From assembly GCF_009758125.1 (NCBI RefSeq), contig NZ_WRXO01000004.1, forward strand, positions 248,001 through 312,000: a DNA stretch of 64,000 nt, written 5' to 3'. The DNA is from Chitinophaga oryziterrae. GTDB taxonomy: Bacteria; Bacteroidota; Bacteroidia; Chitinophagales; Chitinophagaceae. Positions 17,155 through 27,265 of the stretch are shown piece by piece; the first letter of the stretch is position 1, and every line of letters begins with the position of its first letter. Position numbers and translations under genes: made by a program. The notes beneath the pieces are model-generated. The model was given only the letters and a program-made list of their open reading frames with translations, ran no database searches and had not been told where the DNA came from.

Positions 17155-17195
17155 AAACAGGCTGTTTCAGGAAACTGGAACAGCCTGTTTTTTTT
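17155..17195 (+). terminator. Terminator of the glgA-glgC operon
   Basis: A 12-bp perfect stem (17155-17166 with 17179-17190, core AACAGGCTGTT) extended by GU/GC pairs, followed by a run of eight or more T. It starts 18 bp after the glgC stop. Confidence 0.85.
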
Positions 17196-17413
17196 AGTCC
17201 CATATATTTATCTCCTATGACTAATATCGCTTTAGCATTACCGCTAATCCATCTTTTTATCAGAGACGTATTTATTGTAATTTATTTATAACCAATTGCT
17301 TATAATCCAGTCAAGCTATAAAGCATAAACAGATAAATCCTTCCTCCAATTCGTAATTGATCATTCGTAATTCATTCCCTACCTTCGTGCCTTCAAAAGA
17401 TTAGCGAGAGTGT

Positions 17414-19009
17414 ATGGAACAACCTGTAAGTAGTATCCCGTATAGCGACACCGGGTATTTTAATCAATTGGTTATAGATTTTCTGGCAGAACATCCGCAT
17501 TTACGTCCATTCTATACATATTCCCCGGTAAAACCGTCGTTTGAGGATGTTATAAAGGCTAAAAAGGCCCATCCGCAGCACAGGGAAACGCTGGTGGCCG
17601 CCCTGGAACAGCAATACCAGGGACTGGCAGCTTCCGATGCTGTAAAGGCGAATATCAGCAGTTTATCTGATCTGAATACTTTTACCGTGGTAACCGCACA
17701 TCAGCCTAATATCTTCACCGGCTACCTCTACTTCGCTTATAAGATCCTCCAGACTATCAAGCTGGCCAGTCAACTTAAAGAACAATATTCAACCTATAAT
17801 TTTGTACCCGTTTATTATATGGGCAGCGAAGATGCTGACCTGGATGAACTGGGACATGTATACATTGATGGTAAGAACATCGTATGGCCTACTTCCCAGC
17901 AGGGAGCGGTGGGGCGCATGCAGCCGGAAGGTTTTGATGAGCTGATAAACAAGATAAAGGACGCATTAGGGCATGGCGCTTATTCCGATGAGTTGATTAC
18001 ATTACTGCGTACTGCTTATCTTGAACATGAGAATATCCAGGATGCTACGTTGTATTTAGTGAATGAGTTGTTTGGCCGTTACGGACTGGTGGTACTCATA
18101 CCGGACAGTCCTGCGTTAAAGCGACTGTTCATCCCCGTGATGCGGGATGAATTACAGCACCAGCAATCGCATAAGATTGTAAATGAGACAACGGAACGTT
18201 TGTCTCAGCATTATAAAGTGCAGGCGAATCCCAGGGAGATTAACCTGTTTTACCTCACGGAGACCAGTCGTGAACGTATTGTACGGATAGGAGATACCTG
18301 GAAGGTATTACATATGCCTATAGAATTTACAGCAACTACCCTGGAAAAAGAACTACAGGAGCATCCGGAAAGATTTAGTCCGAATGTGATCCTGCGTGGA
18401 TTATTCCAGGAAACCATCCTGCCCAATATTGCCTTTATTGGTGGGGGCGGGGAGATTGCTTACTGGATAGAGTTGCAGGACTTATTTGCGCATTATAGAG
18501 TACCGTTCCCGGTGTTGTTGCTGCGTAATTCATTCCTGCTGGTGAACAGTTTATCGCAGCAGCGTTTACAGAAACTGGGTTTAGATATCACAGCTCTTTT
18601 CGGAGATGTGGAAGTGTTGATCAATCAGTTTGTGCAGAAACATACCAATGCTTCACTGGTACTGAAAGATGAGTATGCAGCAGTAGAAAAGTTGTTTGAT
18701 GATCTGGTAGAGAAGGCGCGTAATATAGATGTTACATTAGAAGCAACGGTAGGCTCTGAACGCAGCAAAGCAATAAAATCTATTGGTAAATTAGAACATA
18801 AATTCCTGAAGGCGGAGAAGAAGAAATTTGCGTGGCAAACGGAGCAGATCCGTACGCTGAAGGGAAAATTATTCCCGGCAGATTCTTTACAGGAGAGGAA
18901 AGAGAACTTTATGCCCTGGTATATACATCAGGGACCCGCTTTCTTTGATTTGATCCTGGAAAAGCTGGACCCGTTATCTGATCAGTTTGGAATTATTTAT
19001 AATGATTAA
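17414..19009 (+). CDS. bshC: Putative cysteine ligase BshC (bacillithiol synthesis)
   Basis: A 531-residue member of the BshC family, which adds cysteine to GlcN-malate as the last step of bacillithiol synthesis. Family features are TVVTAHQPNIFTGYLYFAYK near residues 93-112, FVPVYYMGSEDADLDELGH near 132-150, an acidic/coiled-coil region around 430-480 with many Lys/Glu, and a C-terminal ENFMPWYIHQGP. A -7-like TACCTTCG with one mismatch lies about 30 bp upstream. It is monocistronic; bshA and bshB are not in the window. The presence of bacillithiol fits Bacteroidota. Confidence 0.92.
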   Translation: MEQPVSSIPYSDTGYFNQLVIDFLAEHPHLRPFYTYSPVKPSFEDVIKAKKAHPQHRETLVAALEQQYQGLAASDAVKANISSLSDLNTFTVVTAHQPNIFTGYLYFAYKILQTIKLASQLKEQYSTYNFVPVYYMGSEDADLDELGHVYIDGKNIVWPTSQQGAVGRMQPEGFDELINKIKDALGHGAYSDELITLLRTAYLEHENIQDATLYLVNELFGRYGLVVLIPDSPALKRLFIPVMRDELQHQQSHKIVNETTERLSQHYKVQANPREINLFYLTETSRERIVRIGDTWKVLHMPIEFTATTLEKELQEHPERFSPNVILRGLFQETILPNIAFIGGGGEIAYWIELQDLFAHYRVPFPVLLLRNSFLLVNSLSQQRLQKLGLDITALFGDVEVLINQFVQKHTNASLVLKDEYAAVEKLFDDLVEKARNIDVTLEATVGSERSKAIKSIGKLEHKFLKAEKKKFAWQTEQIRTLKGKLFPADSLQERKENFMPWYIHQGPAFFDLILEKLDPLSDQFGIIYND

Positions 19010-19058
19010 TTAATCCTTCCCAGGGCAATGCCTCAGTTTGATTACATCATCTTCGTGC

Positions 19059-19203
19059 CAGATGTTAATGATCATAAATACACCTTATCTGACGTGAATT
19101 TTAGGTGAAGTTAAATTGAAAAACAAATCCTGAACCTGTATTCCAAAGCTAAATCAGAGAACTAAACAGTCAGATGCAGTGTATTTGTGATCATTAACAT
19201 CTG
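19059..19203. repeat. Imperfect 145-bp palindromic element
   Basis: Arm 19059-19083 pairs with 19179-19203 over 25 bp with a single T/C difference (a G-U pair in RNA). After a 3-nt bulge on each side a further 7 bp pair (19087-19093 with 19169-19175, ATCTGAC/GTCAGAT). The central 75 nt are AT-rich and hold no ORF. It lies between the convergent bshC and FUSC genes. The form is like a MITE or a large bidirectional transcript-end hairpin; no target-site duplication is obvious. Confidence 0.85.
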
Positions 19204-19222
19204 ACAATCTACCACTGTATCA

Positions 19223-21451
19223 TTATCCTTTCCAGCTTTCCAATGTCTTCTTCATATCTTTTAATAAAGACAGGATAGCGTGCAGTTGATCGCGTACCTG
19301 TTTTGTTTCCAGCATTTCATCTCTTAAAGGCGTATTACCCTTTCCGAGATTCTTCTCTTCCTGCCTGCGCAGGTAAAGGTCTTCCAGCAATGCATCCAGT
19401 GTGGCAAATGCTGCTGTAACAGATGAGGGTACATCCGGCTTACAACCCGGTTCTGATAACATATTCTCTATGCAGGTAAAATATTCCTGGAGATTAGCGG
19501 TGATCAGTTTGTATTCCGGACGGGCATAATGTACACCGTGCAACAGCCCGTAATTAGCCAGTGCAGCGGTATGCGACATTAACGAGTGATTCAGTACCAC
19601 AAAATGATATACCTGGGAAGCATGCAGTTGTTTGCTCTTAGGTTCTGATAACATCCGCTGGAAGGCAGACATCAGGTTCGCCGCACTTACATTCGTTTCT
19701 TTCCTTGCCAGCTTATAATCATTCATCACGAATTCCTGCTCCGTAAACAGGTGCATGACCTGTTTAAAATAGTTACTGTTATCCTTCACCATTTTGATCA
19801 TATGACCTGGCATATAGTTATGCTCCCAACTGGGCCATAACAGCATGTTCGCAAGGAATGCAATACCTCCGCCAATGAAAGTATCAATGACACGCAGCCA
19901 CACGTATTGCAAATGCGCAGGATGAAGGAAATGCAATAAGAATACAATAAAAGGCGTCACGAAAAATACGCTCACCGTATACTGCTGCGTCATGAAGCTA
20001 TATCCACCCAGGATACAGAATAACATGATCACAAAGATGATCGTATCGTTGGACGTGAGGTAGAGGACACCCGCCGCAAATAACGCCCCGGTAACAGTCC
20101 CCACCAGGCGCTGATAGCTGCGCGCCTTACTGATACCAAACCCCGGTTTCAGGATAACTACTGTAGTAAGTAAGATCCAGTACACCCGGCTAAGGTGCAG
20201 GGCCTGCCCCAGTACATACCCTGTTAATGCCGCAAGACTTAATCTTATAGCATGCCGGAAGATATGCGACTTAAAGGTGAAATTGTTCTGTAAAGGTTCA
20301 ATATCATAACGGTTACGCGTAGTGAAACTGGCCAGTTCCAGCCGTGGATCGATAGAATCGTCTTTGACCCTTTCCAGTCGGGTAAGGCGATGCAGGTTGT
20401 ACATGCGCTGCGCCATGTCCTGTAAATTATGCAGGATGTTGTTGAGTACGATCAGGCGGGACCGTTCTTTCACAGTAGGCAGTGTCTGGCGGATCTCATC
20501 CACGGCACGCTTTATTTTCTCTATTTCGTAGCGAAGGTTGGCTTTGGGCAGCGTACGTTGCCCCGCTGCCACGGCTTCCCCTATCAGTTGCAGTTCGTTG
20601 GCGAATTTCAGGATAAGAGAATGAAATTTATCGAGGATGTTGTCATTGTCAAAGGCTTCGTGCAGAGCGGTATAATCCGTCTGAGAGGCCATGATCTGCT
20701 CCATGAGGTCCACAATATCCAGGAAGATAAGTACCATGCTTTTGTTGATACTGGTAGATCCCTGTTGAGCAGTACGGCGTTTCAATAACAGTTCACGAAC
20801 GGATTCCTGCTTTTCACTCACAATTACCTGTTGGGCTAATACTGCTTTAAAAGTATTTTCCAGGTCTGCATTTTTCTCATAAAAGCCTGCACGTAGCTGT
20901 AAATATTTTGCCGTTTCGGTGATACACCCGGCCAGCATCTGCTGAACGCTGAGGTAAGGACGTATCTGCCAGAGGATGAGCGCAAGGAAACCGTACCAGA
21001 TACCACCGGCAGCTATCATACCGCTGTGCAGCAAGGCCTGTGCGGGGGGAATTGGTTCTTCTCCCAGTATGGATACCATCACCAGCATACAGGCGATGCC
21101 AATATTCCCACCCCGGTTGCCATACACCAGCAACATTCCATTGGCGAAGCAGCAGGCCACTATCCAGCCCATCATGAGCAGGGGATAGGGCAGGATGAGG
21201 CTAGTCCCCAACGCGGTGAAGAAGACGAAGCCTATAGCGGTTAAAATGCCATTGCGTTTATGTAAGGCAGTACCGGGTACATCAGAAAGGGCAACAGCCA
21301 GCGCTCCAAGGGAGACGATAATACCCATGGGAAGGTTGCCCATGAGGGAAAATACTACGGAAGGCACTACTACGCTGATGGTAGTACGGAGCCCTGTACT
21401 GAAATGGTAGCTGTAAATAAAATTCCTGACTTCCTGAATCCAATGCCGCAT
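19223..21451 (-). CDS. FUSC-family inner-membrane protein (YccS/YhfK-like)
   Basis: A 742-residue protein with the double-module layout of the FUSC/aromatic-acid-exporter-like family. There are about five to six membrane segments near residues 15-165, a charged cytoplasmic helical region (170-400, with RLTRLERVKDD), a second cluster of membrane segments (405-530, including VYWILLTTVVILKPGFG, a hallmark of the family), and a C-terminal cytoplasmic domain. The proteins are proposed to export small aromatic or fusaric-acid-like compounds, but substrates are mostly unknown. A consensus -7 box lies 17 bp before the ATG. Monocistronic and divergent from smc. Confidence 0.85.
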   Translation of the reverse strand: MRHWIQEVRNFIYSYHFSTGLRTTISVVVPSVVFSLMGNLPMGIIVSLGALAVALSDVPGTALHKRNGILTAIGFVFFTALGTSLILPYPLLMMGWIVACCFANGMLLVYGNRGGNIGIACMLVMVSILGEEPIPPAQALLHSGMIAAGGIWYGFLALILWQIRPYLSVQQMLAGCITETAKYLQLRAGFYEKNADLENTFKAVLAQQVIVSEKQESVRELLLKRRTAQQGSTSINKSMVLIFLDIVDLMEQIMASQTDYTALHEAFDNDNILDKFHSLILKFANELQLIGEAVAAGQRTLPKANLRYEIEKIKRAVDEIRQTLPTVKERSRLIVLNNILHNLQDMAQRMYNLHRLTRLERVKDDSIDPRLELASFTTRNRYDIEPLQNNFTFKSHIFRHAIRLSLAALTGYVLGQALHLSRVYWILLTTVVILKPGFGISKARSYQRLVGTVTGALFAAGVLYLTSNDTIIFVIMLFCILGGYSFMTQQYTVSVFFVTPFIVFLLHFLHPAHLQYVWLRVIDTFIGGGIAFLANMLLWPSWEHNYMPGHMIKMVKDNSNYFKQVMHLFTEQEFVMNDYKLARKETNVSAANLMSAFQRMLSEPKSKQLHASQVYHFVVLNHSLMSHTAALANYGLLHGVHYARPEYKLITANLQEYFTCIENMLSEPGCKPDVPSSVTAAFATLDALLEDLYLRRQEEKNLGKGNTPLRDEMLETKQVRDQLHAILSLLKDMKKTLESWKG

Positions 21452-21468
21452 GTAAGTAAAAATATATG

Positions 21469-21476
21469 CAAAGTTA
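21469..21476 (-). promoter_or_regulatory. -7 box of the FUSC gene
   Basis: Minus-strand TAACTTTG matches TAnnTTTG and ends 17 bp before the ATG at 21451. A 7+7 bp palindrome (TTCAATT/AATTGAA, 21478-21493) directly upstream could be an operator. Confidence 0.45.
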
Positions 21477-21703
21477 ATTCAATTACAATTGAAGAATTAC
21501 GCGTTAATAGTCATCGTTCTACACAATTTTTACCCCTCTGTGAATAATTAAATTATAATTCTCTGATAAAATACTGTTTTCTTTGGAGAAATAATTAGTA
21601 ATAAATAGTTTTAAGACATTGATAATCATAATATTTTTCAGTTAAGAGCCATTAATATAGGCAAAGCAGGGAAATCCTGGTCCTAAATCAAAGAAATCAT
21701 AGT

Positions 21704-21711
21704 TATCTTTG
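21704..21711 (+). promoter_or_regulatory. -7 box of smc
   Basis: TATCTTTG matches TAnnTTTG and lies 28 bp before the GTG start of smc. No clear -33 element is seen. Confidence 0.5.
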
Positions 21712-21739
21712 ACGGCTTAAAAAACAAAGCGAAGCGATT

Positions 21740-24700
21740 GTGCGTTTAAAAACATTAGAAATTAAAGGCTTCAAAAGTTTTGCTGACAAAACCGTCCTGC
21801 ATTTTGACGAGGGAGTGACTGGTGTAATAGGACCAAACGGTTGCGGCAAAAGTAATATTATTGACTCGATCCGCTGGGTGATCGGAGAGCATAAGATCAG
21901 TAACCTGCGTTCTGAAAATCAGGCGGGGCTGGTGTTTAATGGCTCAAAAAGTCGTTCTGCCAGTGGTATGGCGGAAGTGAGCCTGACCTTCGAGAACACC
22001 CGCAATGTGCTGCCCACAGAGTTTACCACCGTTACCATTACCCGCAAATTTTATAAGAACGGCGATAGCGAATACCGCCTGAATGATGTAGCCTGCCGCT
22101 TAAAAGATATCCATAACCTGTTCATGGATACCGGGATAAGTACAGATTCCTACGCTATCATTGAGCTGGGTATGGTGGACGATATCATCAAAGATAAAGA
22201 GAACAGCCGCCGCCGTATGCTGGAACAGGCCGCCGGGATCTCTATCTATAAAACACGTAAAAAGGAAGCGAAATCCAAACTGGATGCTACCGAAGGCGAC
22301 TTAAACCGTATCGAGGACTTACTGTTCGAGATCAATAACAACCTGAAAACGGTTGAGAGCCAGGCCCGTAAAGCAGAACGTTTCTTCGAAATCAAGAAGG
22401 AATACCGCGAGATCAGCATTGAGCTGGCCAAAGCCGCCCTGGAAGGGTTTAATATTAATTTTAAAGAGCTGACAGATCAGCAACAGCAGGAAAGCGACCG
22501 CAAAACAGCACTGGAAGCTGAGATTGCTACTGATGAGGCCAGCGTTGAAGAAGATAAACTACACTTTGTAGCCAAGGAAAGAGAACTGCAGGTATTGCAG
22601 AAATCATTCAATGAACTGATTTCCACCGTTCGTACCAAAGAGAATGATAAAAACCTGGCTACCCAGCAATTAACCTATTTAAAAGAAAGAGAAAGGAATA
22701 TCAGCCAGTTCCTGAACAATGCCGAAGGGCAGTTGCAGGGCTTCAGCGATTCTATTGCCTTTACTGATAAACAGGTTGAAGAAGAACAGGAAGTGTTCGA
22801 GTCTTTGCAGGACCAACTGGAAGGACTGACAGAAATGGTGGATGAAAAGAAAGAACTCTTCAACCAGAAAAAACTGTCGCTGGAAAACCTGCGCCGCGAT
22901 CAGCAGCAATGGCAACGCCAGCAGTTCGAAGCGGAAAAGAAAGTAGCAGTTGCTGATACTTCCGTGCAGAACCTGCAACGCGGTATCCAGCAGTTACAGG
23001 AAGAAAAGACAAACCGCCAGTTACAGATCTCCCAACTGGAAGAAGAAAAACTGGGTTTACAGGATACCGTCACTGACAGCAAGGCCGACCTGGAAGATAT
23101 GGTGGCTTTCCAGGAAGAGACCAAAGGCAAAATCCTGGCTACACAGGGCGAGATTGAAGGGCTGCGTGATAAACTGGTGAACGAGAACCGTTCATTAGAC
23201 CAGAAAAAGAATGAGTACGACCTGCTGAAATCTCTCGTAGATAGCCTGGAAGGCTATCCGGAGAGTATCAAGTTCCTTAAAAAGAACACCGACTGGAACA
23301 ACAAGGCGCCTATCCTCAGTGATATTTTCTTCTGTAAAGAAGATTACCGCACCTGCGTAGAGAACCTGCTGGAACCTTATCTCAACTATTATGTTGTAAA
23401 TAATGCAGCAGAGGCCATTCAGGCTATCCGTCTGCTGGACGAAAACAAGAAAGGAAAGGCTAATTTTTTCATATTAGATCAGTTCAATCACCAGGGTGGA
23501 GCTTTATTTGCGCCTCCGGGAACTATTTCCGCACTGGAAGTAGTGGAGATTGATGAACGTTACAAAGGACTGGGTAACTACCTGCTGGCTAAAGTATTTA
23601 TCTCCGAAGATGTAAGTACACTGGAATTCGACAAACTGGTAGACCAGGATGTACTGATCATCGAGAAGAGCGGTCGTATGCACCGTGGCAAATACAGCTT
23701 CAGTGGTGGTTCTGTAGGGTTGTTTGAAGGCAAGAAACTGGGTCGTGCGAAGAACCTGGAGAAGTTAGACGAAGAGATCAAATCACTGGAAACAGTGGTG
23801 GCCGGTCTGCGTGATCAGATCCAGGAGAAACATAACCAGGTGCTGGGGTACAACGGTCAATTGAATGAGAACAAGATCAATACCGCCCGTGAACGTATCA
23901 ATCAACTGAATAACCAGGTGTTTGGTTTACAGAACCGTATTGAGAATTTCCGTTTACTGATAGAGACCGGTGATAAACGGCTGGCAGAAATGCAGTTGTC
24001 TTTGGAAACCAACCAGGAGAGCATTTCCGGGGTACGTGAAGAACTGGAAGACCTGAATGAGAAGGTGCATGCCCTGCATGATAACATCATCACCGCAGAG
24101 AAAGCAGCTTCTGATGCAGAACAACAGTTCAACCAGTCGAACATACAGTTCAATAACCAGAACCTGCAACATACCCGCCAGCAAAGTAAGGTACAGGCGC
24201 TGAAACAGGAACTGGAATTCAAACGCAAACAGTTATCTGATCTGCATGTGCAGATCACCAGTAATAAATCGCAGTTAGAAGATGCGGTAGCGAATATTGC
24301 TGCTGCTCAGGATAAATTAAGTGATGCTGAAGAAGGATTGGTAGACCTGTTCCGTAAGAAAGAAGAAGAGGAAAAAGAATTGAACGAAAAGGACCAGGAA
24401 TATTACAACTTCCGTAATGTTTTACAGGAGAAGGAAACTACCTTGCGTGCGAAACAGCGTGCAAAAGATCAGTTAGAGCAGGCATTAACGGTGATCAAAG
24501 ACAAGGTGAACGATCTCCGCTTACAGCTTTCTTCCATGAAAGAACGTCTGAGCGTGGAGTTTAAAGTGAACCTGGATGAGATCCTGGATGAGCAGCGTAC
24601 GTCTGTTTTACCGGTAGATGAGTTACAGGGGAGTGCGGAACGACTGAAGAAACGTTTGGAAAATATGGGTGAGATCAATCCTACAGCGATTGAAGCTTAC

Positions 24701-25270
24701 CAGGAAATGAAGAAACGTTATGAGTTCATACTGGAGCAGAAGAACGACCTGGTAAGCGCCAAGGAATCTTTAATGGCGACGATACAGGAAGTGGAGTCTA
24801 CCGCTAACCAGAAATTCCTGGATACGTTCAACCAGGTAAAAGAGAACTTTGCACGTGTGTTCAAGGCCTTGTTTACCGAAGAGGACGAGTGCGATATGAT
24901 CCTGAATGATCCGGGTAATCTGGCTGATACAGGGATTGAGATCATCGCAAAACCAAAAGGTAAACGTCCGGCAGCAATTACACAGCTGAGTGGTGGAGAG
25001 AAGACGCTGACGGCGACCGCATTGCTGTTCGCTATTTATCTGATCAAGCCGGCGCCATTCTGTATCCTCGATGAGGTGGATGCACCGCTGGATGATGCGA
25101 ATGTGGGTAAGTTTACCAATATGATACGTAAATTTTCAGACAACTCTCAGTTTATCATTGTAACGCACAACAAACAGACGATGGCCTCTGTGGATGTGAT
25201 TTATGGTGTGACCATGCAGGAGGCCGGCGTAAGTAAGCTGGTTCCGGTGGATTTCAGGAGTCTGAACTAA
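21740..25270 (+). CDS. smc: Chromosome partition protein SMC
   Basis: A 1176-residue structural-maintenance-of-chromosomes ATPase that organises and helps segregate the chromosome with ScpAB. The Walker A GPNGCGKSN is at residues 31-39, two long coiled coils flank a hinge near 500-670, and the C-terminal head has the signature LSGGEKT near 1082 and Walker B ILDEVDAPLDD near 1109. A GTG start at 21740 gives the normal N-terminus (RLKTLEIKGFKSF). Full length, no frame defects. A DUF4259 gene follows 29 bp downstream and may be co-transcribed. ScpA and ScpB are elsewhere. Confidence 0.96.
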   Translation: MRLKTLEIKGFKSFADKTVLHFDEGVTGVIGPNGCGKSNIIDSIRWVIGEHKISNLRSENQAGLVFNGSKSRSASGMAEVSLTFENTRNVLPTEFTTVTITRKFYKNGDSEYRLNDVACRLKDIHNLFMDTGISTDSYAIIELGMVDDIIKDKENSRRRMLEQAAGISIYKTRKKEAKSKLDATEGDLNRIEDLLFEINNNLKTVESQARKAERFFEIKKEYREISIELAKAALEGFNINFKELTDQQQQESDRKTALEAEIATDEASVEEDKLHFVAKERELQVLQKSFNELISTVRTKENDKNLATQQLTYLKERERNISQFLNNAEGQLQGFSDSIAFTDKQVEEEQEVFESLQDQLEGLTEMVDEKKELFNQKKLSLENLRRDQQQWQRQQFEAEKKVAVADTSVQNLQRGIQQLQEEKTNRQLQISQLEEEKLGLQDTVTDSKADLEDMVAFQEETKGKILATQGEIEGLRDKLVNENRSLDQKKNEYDLLKSLVDSLEGYPESIKFLKKNTDWNNKAPILSDIFFCKEDYRTCVENLLEPYLNYYVVNNAAEAIQAIRLLDENKKGKANFFILDQFNHQGGALFAPPGTISALEVVEIDERYKGLGNYLLAKVFISEDVSTLEFDKLVDQDVLIIEKSGRMHRGKYSFSGGSVGLFEGKKLGRAKNLEKLDEEIKSLETVVAGLRDQIQEKHNQVLGYNGQLNENKINTARERINQLNNQVFGLQNRIENFRLLIETGDKRLAEMQLSLETNQESISGVREELEDLNEKVHALHDNIITAEKAASDAEQQFNQSNIQFNNQNLQHTRQQSKVQALKQELEFKRKQLSDLHVQITSNKSQLEDAVANIAAAQDKLSDAEEGLVDLFRKKEEEEKELNEKDQEYYNFRNVLQEKETTLRAKQRAKDQLEQALTVIKDKVNDLRLQLSSMKERLSVEFKVNLDEILDEQRTSVLPVDELQGSAERLKKRLENMGEINPTAIEAYQEMKKRYEFILEQKNDLVSAKESLMATIQEVESTANQKFLDTFNQVKENFARVFKALFTEEDECDMILNDPGNLADTGIEIIAKPKGKRPAAITQLSGGEKTLTATALLFAIYLIKPAPFCILDEVDAPLDDANVGKFTNMIRKFSDNSQFIIVTHNKQTMASVDVIYGVTMQEAGVSKLVPVDFRSLN

Positions 25271-25299
25271 ATTAAGAAACCAAACAAAAAATTAATATC

Positions 25300-25695
25300 A
25301 TGGGCACATGGGGCACCAGGAACTTTGAGAACGACGGTTCACAAGATTGGATATTCGAAATGATGGAGAACAAGGATGGCGGCATGGTTGCCGATACCTT
25401 GCAATTCACAATTAATAAGGAAGGGCACCTGGACGCTTCCGAATGTGAAGATGCTTTGGCTGCTGCGGAAGTAGTAGCGGCGCTGGCGGGTAAAGCCAGT
25501 GAGGATTTCCCGGAAGATCCTCTCGAGAATCTGGATTCTCTGGACCTCCTTGCAACACCTGCGTTGAAGAAATTAGCTATTGCGGCAGTAGAGAAAATAA
25601 AGAACGATTCTGAGATGAAGGAATTGTGGACAGATGCCGGCGACATTAACGCGTGGGTAGCTATACTGGAAGATCTGCAGAAGAGATTAAGCTAA
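25300..25695 (+). CDS. DUF4259 protein
   Basis: A 131-residue acidic protein whose start, MGTWGTRNFENDGSQDWIF, is characteristic of DUF4259. The remainder is rich in Ala, Glu and Asp and predicted helical (EDALAAAEVVAALAGK, WVAILEDLQKRLS). There is no signal peptide or membrane segment. The function of the family is unknown; members are often found as small cytoplasmic proteins. It follows smc by 29 bp and precedes two terminator hairpins. Confidence 0.8.
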   Translation: MGTWGTRNFENDGSQDWIFEMMENKDGGMVADTLQFTINKEGHLDASECEDALAAAEVVAALAGKASEDFPEDPLENLDSLDLLATPALKKLAIAAVEKIKNDSEMKELWTDAGDINAWVAILEDLQKRLS

Positions 25696-25717
25696 GCCTG
25701 TTACGCTATAAATAGAG

Positions 25718-25760
25718 TTCCGCTTTATGTTCATGATAAAATGAACGTAAAGCGGAATTT
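25718..25760 (+). terminator. Terminator hairpin after smc-DUF4259
   Basis: A long stem (25718-25727 with 25748-25757, then 25729-25734 with 25741-25746 after a single mismatch), a 6-nt loop and a short T run. It lies about 20 bp after the DUF4259 stop. Confidence 0.7.
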
Positions 25761-25797
25761 GTTATTTGATTTTGGGTGCAGGGCAAAGCCCCTTTAA

Positions 25798-25834
25798 TTT
25801 TTTGTGATGGAGCGAAACTCCATCACAAAAAAAA
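25798..25834. terminator. Bidirectional terminator between DUF4259 and nucleoside transporter genes
   Basis: A perfect 9-bp GC-containing stem (25804-25812 with 25818-25826, GTGATGGAG/CTCCATCAC) flanked by T6 on the left and A8 on the right, so it can act on both strands. It serves the convergent minus-strand transporter gene. Confidence 0.85.
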
Positions 25835-25846
25835 TGTGTTTTATAA

Positions 25847-27109
25847 TCAGATCAATATACCTGCGATAGTAGCTGACAGGTAAGATGCCAGTGTGCCACA
25901 GAACAGGGCTTTTAAACCCAGACTGGCCAGGTCTCCACGTCTCTCCGGTGCAAGTACACCGATACCACCTATCTGCATACCTACACTACTGAAATTCGCA
26001 AATCCGCAGATAGCGATACTTACTATCAGTAGTCCCTTCTCTGTCATAATAGGAACTGACTTATCCGTAAGGTGTTTGAAGGCTACAAATTCGTTGATGG
26101 TGAGCTTTTGCCCCAGCAGTGTAGCTACGTTATTCACATCGCTGGCAGGTACGCCCATTGCCCAGGCAACAGGGTAGAAGATCTTCCCAAAGATCCAATC
26201 CAGACTGAGGTTGAAATCCGCGTTGAAGAGGTGGCCTATTTTTAACAACCCCCAGTCGAGGAAGGCAATAAGGGCAATAAAGCCGATGATCATAGCAATT
26301 ACGTTCATGGCTATCTTAAAACCATCGCTGGCACCGTGGGTAATAGCATCTATCACGTTCACGTACTGGCTTTTTACTTCCAGCTTGATCGTATCCATGG
26401 TCATGCTTTTCTCTGTTTCGGGAAACACGATTTTGGCAATGACCAGGGCTCCAGGTGCCGCCATAAGACTGGCGGTAATGAGTTTAGGCGCGAGGTCTAA
26501 TCCTGCTGCAAGGCCCATGTTGGAATAAACAACAAGGATACCACCTGCTATACAGGCCAGACTTCCACTCATAGACGCCAGCAGTTCGCTTTTAGTCATG
26601 GAGTTCAGATAAGGCCGTATCATTACCTGGGCTTCAATTTGTCCTACGAAGGCGCTGGCCACATTGCTGAGCGCTTCCGCACCGCTTACCCGCATGATCA
26701 CATTCATGGCACGTGCAATCACCGCTACGATGCGCTGCATGACACCAAAGTGATAAAGGATAGCTACCAGCGAGCATACCAGGATGATCGCTGCTGTTAC
26801 ATTAAATGCAAAGACGAACCCGCCATTTACATAGTTGCCGATTGTACCGGGGGCCTGTTCTACGGCAATACCGCCGTATACAAAGGCTGCACCCTGGCTT
26901 GCAAACTGCTCCAGTTTACCCATTGCTTTACCTAATTGCTGGAAAAACCAGAATACGGGTCCGACTTTAAAAATGAGCAGGGCGATTAATACCTGTAAAG
27001 AAATTCCGCTGATCACCAGCCGGAAATTGATCTTTTTTCTATTGTTGGAGCATAAGTAAGCGAGTCCCAGGATGAGAATAATACCGAAAATGCCCTGAAA
27101 ACGTCCCAT
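25847..27109 (-). CDS. Concentrative nucleoside transporter (CNT/NupC family)
   Basis: A 420-residue membrane protein of the CNT family, which imports nucleosides with Na+ or H+. Signature stretches are present: IFKVGPVFWFFQQLG near residue 45, SNVASAFVGQIEAQVMIRPYL near 145-165 (in pieces), SGSLACIAGGILVVYS near 180, and FANFSSVGMQIGGIG near 372 close to the C-terminus. About ten hydrophobic segments. The length is typical of bacterial NupC proteins. It is monocistronic; a near-consensus minus-strand TATCTTCG lies about 35 bp upstream. Confidence 0.9.
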   Translation of the reverse strand: MGRFQGIFGIILILGLAYLCSNNRKKINFRLVISGISLQVLIALLIFKVGPVFWFFQQLGKAMGKLEQFASQGAAFVYGGIAVEQAPGTIGNYVNGGFVFAFNVTAAIILVCSLVAILYHFGVMQRIVAVIARAMNVIMRVSGAEALSNVASAFVGQIEAQVMIRPYLNSMTKSELLASMSGSLACIAGGILVVYSNMGLAAGLDLAPKLITASLMAAPGALVIAKIVFPETEKSMTMDTIKLEVKSQYVNVIDAITHGASDGFKIAMNVIAMIIGFIALIAFLDWGLLKIGHLFNADFNLSLDWIFGKIFYPVAWAMGVPASDVNNVATLLGQKLTINEFVAFKHLTDKSVPIMTEKGLLIVSIAICGFANFSSVGMQIGGIGVLAPERRGDLASLGLKALFCGTLASYLSATIAGILI

Positions 27110-27265
27110 AAGCCGAGTTAGATGATGGTAAATGAACGAAGATAAAAAAAAACTATGTCGAATTACTATTAACTCGAATCAATTCAGCACGTATATCTAC
27201 CACTCATAACTACCCTCTTCATAATTCATATTTAATTTATATTTTGAGATTACAATCGATTGAAG

